Source: Chromatiales bacterium
Lineage (GTDB): Bacteria; Pseudomonadota; Gammaproteobacteria; Steroidobacterales; Woeseiaceae
NCBI GenBank assembly: GCA_024679535.1
Contig: JAIBDF010000002.1
Coordinates: 41,053 to 105,052 of the forward strand
Length of the DNA stretch: 64,000 nucleotides
Direction of reading: 5' to 3'
Position 1 is the first letter of the stretch; each line of letters begins with the position of its first letter. Made by a program: the position numbers and the translations under genes. This document shows positions 58,026 through 64,000 of this stretch, in pieces. The notes beneath the pieces were generated by a model. The model did not search any database. It worked only from the letters and a program-made list of their open reading frames with translations, and was not told the origin of the DNA.

Positions 58026-58099
58026 TCGACCCCTGGGTGGTGGCTCTGCGGAAAGCCTTTCCTTCCCGCCGGGCTAACCAAGGAGCCACTGCCCTCTTT

Positions 58100-58690
58100 T
58101 CAGATACGGTCGAACACCTGCCTCGAGGAGTGCAGCTGCTGCTCACCGTCCTGAATTTTAATCTCCCTGACCAGTTCACTCCCTCCGCCCGCAAGTGCCC
58201 ACGTTTCAGTGAGGATGACACCGCGCTCATCCATCGTTTCAACGATATAGACCGCGCCCTCCCAGCCTGAGACGCGCTGGGCCTCGATTGGACCCAGAGA
58301 GACCACCCGCTTCTCACCGAACGTATATTCCTCGACGACAGAGCGATCGAAACTGACAAATATGCCGTGCGAGGTCTGCGAAATCTTTAATGAACGACCG
58401 CTCTCGATGAACACGTGGACAACCGTGCCTTTCGAGCGCTTATTGCGGCCAGAACGCTCCGGGGTCTGCTGGCGTCGCGTTGATCCCGCAGGGGGCACGT
58501 AGATGCCCTGTTCACGTTCGACCTGACGGGCATCGGCCGCATCGTTGCGGCCCTGCAATTCCCACCGCCCTGAGAAATCAACACCCACCGGGACCGCAGC
58601 GCTCCGCGCAGGCAGTTCCGGTCTGCTTCCGCATCCGCTGATTAGCAAGAGGATTGCCGCAATCGCCGCCACTTGAAAGAGCTTGTTCAT
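58100..58690 (-). CDS. Lipoprotein, hypothetical
   Basis: Lipobox 'LLLISGCGS'; coherent 196-aa ORF. Confidence 0.75.
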   Translation of the reverse strand: MNKLFQVAAIAAILLLISGCGSRPELPARSAAVPVGVDFSGRWELQGRNDAADARQVEREQGIYVPPAGSTRRQQTPERSGRNKRSKGTVVHVFIESGRSLKISQTSHGIFVSFDRSVVEEYTFGEKRVVSLGPIEAQRVSGWEGAVYIVETMDERGVILTETWALAGGGSELVREIKIQDGEQQLHSSRQVFDRI

Positions 58691-58795
58691 GCCACTAGTT
58701 TTTCACAGATCTTTGTCAACGCATACCACCGGGGCCACGTTAGTTACGATAGACGCCGGACAGACGGCGGACGGAAATCTGCCAAGGAGACGAAA

Positions 58796-58963
58796 ATGCA
58801 CAAGCTTCACCTGATCGCAGCGGCCTCGGGCCTCGCCCTGTTGCTCCCGGTTGCGGGGCTCACCCAATCGACCGACGCGCTTAGACAAAGGCGGCGGCAC
58901 GCCAGCACCTGCCCGACAAACGTCGCGCACAGGGCGAACGCAGGAACCGTCAACAGTAGCTGA
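58796..58963 (+). CDS. Small secreted peptide candidate
   Basis: AAGGAGA upstream of ATG 58796; signal peptide 'MHKLHLIAAASGLALLLPVAGLTQS'; possible terminator downstream. Confidence 0.35.
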   Translation: MHKLHLIAAASGLALLLPVAGLTQSTDALRQRRRHASTCPTNVAHRANAGTVNSS

Positions 58964-60167
58964 CCCACTCCAGGTCCAGCCACTCCGCCAGTGAATCGAG
59001 TTCGCTCCGCAGGGCGGACTCGTTTTTTTTTGGGTCGGCACCGGGCTCATGATGTAGCGCTTTGACCAGCAGGACTTTTCGCTGGCGGTCAGCTTTCAGG
59101 TCGACGCGTGCAACGATTTTGTCACCCACCCGGAATGGCAGGACATAGTAGCCCCACCGACGCTTCGCCTGCGGCACATAGATCTCGATGCGATATTCGA
59201 AATTAAAGAGACGCTCGGCGCGGGGACGAAACCATACGATCGGATCAAACGGCGATAACAGCGACGCTCCGTCAATCGTGCGCGGCAAGCGCGCCGTGGC
59301 AGACAGGTAGGCCTGTTCCGTCCAGCCCTCGACCTTTACGGGCGTAAGAGCACCCTCCTCCACAAGTTCCTTCACACGCGGAGCCACATCACGTGCCGTC
59401 ATACGGTAATAGTCGGCCAGGTCCCGCACCGTTGCGACGCCCAGTGACTCGGCAGACTGCCGCAGTAACAGCCGTTCGGCATCTGCGCGCCTGACACGTC
59501 GTTCACGGTGGGCCTGGCCAATGAGACGTTCCGGCAGATCGTAGACGCGTTGAAAATTACCGAGGCGCCTGCGAATCCCAAGCGTGCCTCGCCCGAAATG
59601 ATGCTCAAGCGCCCAGCGCTGTACCGGACGATGCCAGTCCCCAGGTTTTTTTCTTGCGGGAGTGGCTACGGCCGGCAAATCATTGGCAGTCACCGCTCCA
59701 TCGCGCTCAACCTTGTGGAGAATATTCCGCAGATAGCCCTCTGGATCCTCAAGCGTCTTAAGTGGATTTCGCTTCCATGGCTCCCAGGCCGCCCGACGAT
59801 GCTCAAGCAGCGGCCAGTCGCTGACTCGCACAATGGAGGCCTCATGCGCCCACTGTTCCGTAAATTCACGGGATCCATACAGGAATTGTTCCAGCCGCTG
59901 ACGGTCGTAGTTACCGAGCCGCGACCAGAGAATCAGGAAGTGTGCCGGTATGAGGACATTCACGAAGTCGAGCTGCAACACGCCAACCCGATGCAGAGCG
60001 CGGCGATAGTGCCGAACGTCGTCGGGCGATCGGGGCCTGGACCGGTCGAATCCCTGCGCAGCAAGCGCAATACGTCGCGCTTCGGCTGCCGAAATGTCAG
60101 TTCTGCGACATGGCACTGTGCATGCGCTCCCCAAAAAGTCAGAATACCTATTGTATGCGATCAGCAA
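58950..60167 (-). CDS. YcaQ-like winged-helix DNA glycosylase family protein (start uncertain)
   Basis: 'RRIALAAQGF', 'RVGVLQLDFVNVLIPAHFLILWSRLGNYDRQRLEQFLYGSREFTEQWAHEASIV'. Confidence 0.85.
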   Translation of the reverse strand: MLIAYNRYSDFLGSACTVPCRRTDISAAEARRIALAAQGFDRSRPRSPDDVRHYRRALHRVGVLQLDFVNVLIPAHFLILWSRLGNYDRQRLEQFLYGSREFTEQWAHEASIVRVSDWPLLEHRRAAWEPWKRNPLKTLEDPEGYLRNILHKVERDGAVTANDLPAVATPARKKPGDWHRPVQRWALEHHFGRGTLGIRRRLGNFQRVYDLPERLIGQAHRERRVRRADAERLLLRQSAESLGVATVRDLADYYRMTARDVAPRVKELVEEGALTPVKVEGWTEQAYLSATARLPRTIDGASLLSPFDPIVWFRPRAERLFNFEYRIEIYVPQAKRRWGYYVLPFRVGDKIVARVDLKADRQRKVLLVKALHHEPGADPKKNESALRSELDSLAEWLDLEWVSYC

Positions 60168-60589
60168 TCCACATCATTGCCTGCCTGATCCTGTTAGTCA
60201 GCAACCCGACCGTTGCCAGTCCCACGGATGTTGAGGGCACATGGCTGAGCGGCGATGGCGATGGTCTGATCGCCGTGCAGATTCTGGGTTCACAGATCAG
60301 CGCTACAATACTGGGCTCACCCAACGCCGATGCAAAACGGCCGAAAACAGACACAAGGAACCCGGACCCGGCGCTGCGCGAGCGTGCGCTACTGGGCCTT
60401 GAGATATTCAGCGGTTTTCACTACGACGGCGACGGTCGCTGGTCAGGTGGACAAATCTACGACCCCAACAGCGGCAAAACCTACAGCTGCAAACTAAGAC
60501 TGATCGATCGCGACACGCTCCGCGTCCGCGGATATATTGGTATCTCACTGATCGGGCGCACAGAGACCTGGCGTCGCCAGACCGACTAG
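60155..60589 (+). CDS. DUF2147-like secreted protein
   Basis: Signal peptide; 'DVEGTWLSGDGDGLIAVQIL', 'WSGGQIYDPNSGKTYSCKLRLIDRDTLRVRGYIGISLIGRTETW'. Confidence 0.88.
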   Translation: MRSAIHIIACLILLVSNPTVASPTDVEGTWLSGDGDGLIAVQILGSQISATILGSPNADAKRPKTDTRNPDPALRERALLGLEIFSGFHYDGDGRWSGGQIYDPNSGKTYSCKLRLIDRDTLRVRGYIGISLIGRTETWRRQTD

Positions 60590-60984
60590 TCCCCAATTAT
60601 TGCGTCTGCCTCAATCTCGACAAGCATGTCCGGGTCGATCAGCTGCGACACCTCAACCATGGCCGTGGCTGGCCGGATATCCGCAAAAGCCTCCCCGTGG
60701 GCGCGCCCAATGGCCTCCCATTGGCTGATATCCGTGACGAACATACGGGTACGCACAACATCGCCCAATCCGCTTCCGGCTTCGATAAGCGCCTTCTCGA
60801 TGATTGCAATGCAGCGTTTCGCCTGGACGTAAGCGTCCCCCACGCCAACCACCGCGCCATCGTCGCCAACCGGTGCGGTTCCGGACACGGCGACATGTGC
60901 CCCAACCCGGACCGCACGGCAGTATCCGACAATCGATTCCCAGGGTGCGCCGGTAGAAATATTCTGGCGTTTACTCATAGACAT
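60586..60984 (-). CDS. RidA family protein
   Basis: YjgF/Rid fold 'AVRVGAHVAVSGTAPVGDDGAVVGVGDAYVQAKRCIAIIEKAL', 'RPATAMVEVSQLIDPDMLVEIEADAI'. Confidence 0.93.
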   Translation of the reverse strand: MSMSKRQNISTGAPWESIVGYCRAVRVGAHVAVSGTAPVGDDGAVVGVGDAYVQAKRCIAIIEKALIEAGSGLGDVVRTRMFVTDISQWEAIGRAHGEAFADIRPATAMVEVSQLIDPDMLVEIEADAIIGD

Positions 60985-60992
60985 ACCTTTTC

Positions 60993-62246
60993 TCAGGCAA
61001 AGACTTCATTGGATTTGCGAACGCGCACCAGCCATAAGGCTGATACGACCAGATACACGGCTGTGACCGCCCAGACCAAGGCATTAACGGCCAGGCCTGC
61101 CGGCTGCGCGAGAAGCAACAGCAGCGGCACCACTACGAGCAACCTCACGAGCTCCACAGTCCTTGCAAAAGCCTTGCCCTGGTTCAGCCAGCCCAGCGAC
61201 AGCAGCAGCGCCCACAAGGCAACACAGGGGATAATTACGGCGCTCGCGCCGACGGACTGATACAGACCACCGACCCACAGGACCAGTCCGATCGCGACGA
61301 CAAACTGCGCGACGGCATAGCGGCGAATACCGGTAGCAACCGGCGGGTCGAATTTCTCAAAATGCGCCAGGGCAGCCCGTTGTTTAGGGTACTGCGCTGC
61401 CACGTCGGGCGGGCGCCAGCCGGTCGGACGAAACCAGATACCTATCTTGTCACGCCAGCGCTTTGCCTTGCGTGCGTCAAACAGGAGGTAGTCGTAAACC
61501 TGGAGATTTGCCCAGAACGGGTTCCAGCTGGCCAGCGGCTTGCGCACCCCGAAGACGACAGGCTCATCATCACGCTCCGGTTCGTAGCTGTTAAACAGCC
61601 GATCCCAGATGATGAACATCCCGCCATAGTTCTTGTCGATGTAACGCTCATTCTGGGCGTGATGAACACGATGATGAGACGGCGTCATAAGTACCGCTTC
61701 AAGTGGACCGAGGCGACGGATCAACTGCGTGTGGACCCAGAACTGGTAAATAAGATTGACCGCATTGACAGTGATCAATACTTCAAGCGGGAAGCCAACG
61801 ACGAACAGCGGCAGGTAGAAGATCCAGCCAAACAGGAAACCCGTGCTCGTCTGGCGCAATGCCGTCGAGAGGTTGTAGTCCTCGCTCTGATGATGCACGG
61901 CGTGTGCCGCCCAGAGGATTGAAATTTCATGACTGAAGCGATGGAACCAGTAGTAGCAAAAGTCCCATGCCAGGGCCGCCAGTGCCCACAGGGCGATCCC
62001 ACGCGGCGACGCATCGAACCATGCCAAAGACAGGTCGAACAGCGCCAGGTGCTGCATGGCAAAACCCCAACCGAGTAGCGGCAGAATCCTGGTGAAGTAG
62101 CCGAGCGTCGTGCCAAGTATGCCGGCACTGATGCTGTTGATGGCATCGTTGCTGCGGTAATAGCCGGTGCGCTTGCGCCAGTCGACGAACAACTCGATGA
62201 TGAGCGCTACGATAAAAAACGGTACGGCCAGGGCGATCAGGTCCAT
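60993..62246 (-). CDS. Sterol desaturase / fatty acid hydroxylase family protein
   Basis: His clusters 'HRFSHE', 'HAVHHQSE', 'HHRVHH', multiple TMs. Confidence 0.94.
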   Translation of the reverse strand: MDLIALAVPFFIVALIIELFVDWRKRTGYYRSNDAINSISAGILGTTLGYFTRILPLLGWGFAMQHLALFDLSLAWFDASPRGIALWALAALAWDFCYYWFHRFSHEISILWAAHAVHHQSEDYNLSTALRQTSTGFLFGWIFYLPLFVVGFPLEVLITVNAVNLIYQFWVHTQLIRRLGPLEAVLMTPSHHRVHHAQNERYIDKNYGGMFIIWDRLFNSYEPERDDEPVVFGVRKPLASWNPFWANLQVYDYLLFDARKAKRWRDKIGIWFRPTGWRPPDVAAQYPKQRAALAHFEKFDPPVATGIRRYAVAQFVVAIGLVLWVGGLYQSVGASAVIIPCVALWALLLSLGWLNQGKAFARTVELVRLLVVVPLLLLLAQPAGLAVNALVWAVTAVYLVVSALWLVRVRKSNEVFA

Positions 62247-62294
62247 GCCTGCAGTTTACGGTAAGCTGCGCGGCAACGGGAACAGGAACTTTCG

Positions 62295-63632
62295 ATGATC
62301 AACATGCAGGAACTTGAACTGCTGCGCGACGCGCTGGCGACCCTCGAGGAGGGAGTATCGGAGTTGCCACGCTTCACGCCGACATTCGACGCCGAGCGCG
62401 CAGGTGAAGTGCTTGACGAAGTCGCCACACGCATGCGGGACAACTACCCCTACTTTCATCCTCAGTATGCGGGACAGATGCTGAAGCCTCCGCACCCGAT
62501 TGCGCGTATGGCCTATGCGCTTGCCCTGTGGATCAATCCGAATAACCATGCGCTCGACGGCGGCCGCGCCAGCTCCGCAATGGAAAAAGAATGCATCGTT
62601 GATCTCGGCCGCATATTCGGTTGGGAACAGCCGCTTGGTCATCTCACCGGCGGCGGCACCATGGCGAATCTCGAGGCCCTGTGGGTTGCCGGGAGACTAA
62701 GTCCTGGCAAGCGTGTCATTGCATCCGAACAGGCGCATTACACGCACAGTCGCATTACCCAGGTTCTCGGTATTGCGTTTGCGCCGGTAGCGATCACGAC
62801 GAATGGCAGGATGGATGTTGTCGCAGTGGAGAGGCTTCTGGCCGAGGGTGATGTCGGCACCGTTGTCGTGACCATCGGTAATACGGGGCTTGGCTCAGTA
62901 GACCCACTGGCCGATATCCTCGCGCTGCGTGATCGTTATGACTTCCGCATTCACGTGGATGCGGCCTATGGAGGTTATTTCGGACTGGCCCGAGATCTCG
63001 ATGCTGAGCAGAGACGGCATTTCGATCGGCTGGGCGAAGTGGACTCGATCGTGATCGATCCGCATAAGCATGGGCTGCAACCTTACGGTTGCGGCTGTGT
63101 CCTGTTTCGAGATCCCTCGGTCGGTACGTTTTACAAACACGATTCGCCCTACACTTATTTTAGTTCGGGCGACATGCACCTTGGCGAGATAACGCTCGAG
63201 TGTTCACGCCCCGGCGCATCGGCTGTCGCGCTCTGGGCAACGCACAAATTACTTCCACCGGTGCGCGACGGTGAGTTTAGCGAGGGACTCGATGGCTGCC
63301 TGCGCGCAGCCAGGGCGCTCTGGCGCGAACTGCACAAGAGCAGCACGTTCACACCACTGATGCAGCCGGAACTCGATATCGTCGTCTATGCGGTGAATGC
63401 AGAGACAACGAGCGCCACATCGCGACGCGCGCGCGAGGTTTTTGAGGCCGCTGCGGAGCGCGAGCTGCATCTGGCGTTAATGGAACTGCCCATTGAAGTT
63501 TTCGCGGCGTATGCCCCCGACGTCGAAGTCGATACTGAATCTGTTATGTGTCTGCGTTCGGTGCTGATGAAACCCGAGCACGAGGACTGGGTGGAACGAA
63601 TTACAGCGCTGCTCGAAGCGAGCGCACGATAG
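62295..63632 (+). CDS. PLP-dependent decarboxylase-family protein (group II decarboxylase fold)
   Basis: 'GGTMANLEALWVAG', 'HVDAAYGGYFGLA', 'DSIVIDPHKHGLQPYGCGCVLFRD'. Confidence 0.92.
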   Translation: MINMQELELLRDALATLEEGVSELPRFTPTFDAERAGEVLDEVATRMRDNYPYFHPQYAGQMLKPPHPIARMAYALALWINPNNHALDGGRASSAMEKECIVDLGRIFGWEQPLGHLTGGGTMANLEALWVAGRLSPGKRVIASEQAHYTHSRITQVLGIAFAPVAITTNGRMDVVAVERLLAEGDVGTVVVTIGNTGLGSVDPLADILALRDRYDFRIHVDAAYGGYFGLARDLDAEQRRHFDRLGEVDSIVIDPHKHGLQPYGCGCVLFRDPSVGTFYKHDSPYTYFSSGDMHLGEITLECSRPGASAVALWATHKLLPPVRDGEFSEGLDGCLRAARALWRELHKSSTFTPLMQPELDIVVYAVNAETTSATSRRAREVFEAAAERELHLALMELPIEVFAAYAPDVEVDTESVMCLRSVLMKPEHEDWVERITALLEASAR

Positions 63633-64000
63633 CGAATCCCAGGTAGAAACAGGCAAAACCACCGACCAGGGTCGTGAACAGGTAGGTGAACGAGTAGAAC
63701 AACTCGTTGCGCTGCAGCATGGTGTTCAGCTCCATGACCATAGTCGACAGCGTCGTAAAACTGCCACAGAAGCCGATGGCGAACAGCAGTCGGTACTGAT
63801 CCGGAATGAATCCCGCTTCGTTAAACCAAGTCGAATGCGCGATGAGGTGCGCGAGCATTCCCATCACCAGGCAACCGAGGAGGTTTGACCCCAGCGTCCC
63901 CCAGGGGAAAGCCACATCGCGCTGCAGCAGGACGTTCAAAGCGAATCGCGCCATAGCTCCGAGCGCGCCGCCCAGAGCCACGAACGTGTACGACCAGAAA
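63601..64000 (-). CDS. crcB: CrcB/Fluc fluoride channel (start beyond window)
   Basis: 'GGALGAMARFALN', 'WGTLGSNLLGCLVMG', 'GFCGSFTTLSTMVME'; open frame through window end. Confidence 0.92.
   Translation of the reverse strand, partial: FWSYTFVALGGALGAMARFALNVLLQRDVAFPWGTLGSNLLGCLVMGMLAHLIAHSTWFNEAGFIPDQYRLLFAIGFCGSFTTLSTMVMELNTMLQRNELFYSFTYLFTTLVGGFACFYLGFAIVRSLRAAL

Noticed and set aside
1-64000. CRISPR arrays, prophage, transposons, rRNA or tRNA genes
   Set aside because: No regularly spaced repeats, integrase/transposase ORFs or recognisable RNA gene sequences seen on reading; tRNAscan/Infernal would be needed to exclude small RNAs.

Overview
The window is a gene-dense bacterial chromosomal segment, most likely gammaproteobacterial. 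I saw no rRNA, tRNA, CRISPR array or transposase. Housekeeping blocks: an AddB-like nuclease and AddA-like helicase pair; a partial type II secretion operon (gspGHIJKLMN) divergent from a rhombosortase; fabG-acpP-fabF-pabB-pabC-mltG-tmk-holB-pilZ; and many metabolic and transport genes. The strongest unusual observations are: (1) a near-perfect XerCD dif site at 37740-37767, with 25 of 28 bases matching E. coli dif by eye, and all nine KOPS-like octamers I found pointing toward it, so the window probably spans the replication terminus; (2) an archaeal-type GatD/GatE tRNA-dependent amidotransferase pair about 2 kb from dif; (3) a TlpA thioredoxin / DUF4266 lipoprotein / DUF3570 / ApbE operon whose DUF3570 protein carries a flavinylation-like motif (VDSLTGAT), followed by an MbnP/MbnH 'metallo-mystery pair', together a candidate extracytoplasmic redox/metal system; (4) a TIR-like (MTH538/ThsB-like) protein; (5) a FAAL-ACP / KASIII / P450 cluster; (6) remnants of PrsW-like and OsmC-like genes; (7) a signal-peptide gene with an apparent CTG start. 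All assignments come from reading the sequence, with no database search.
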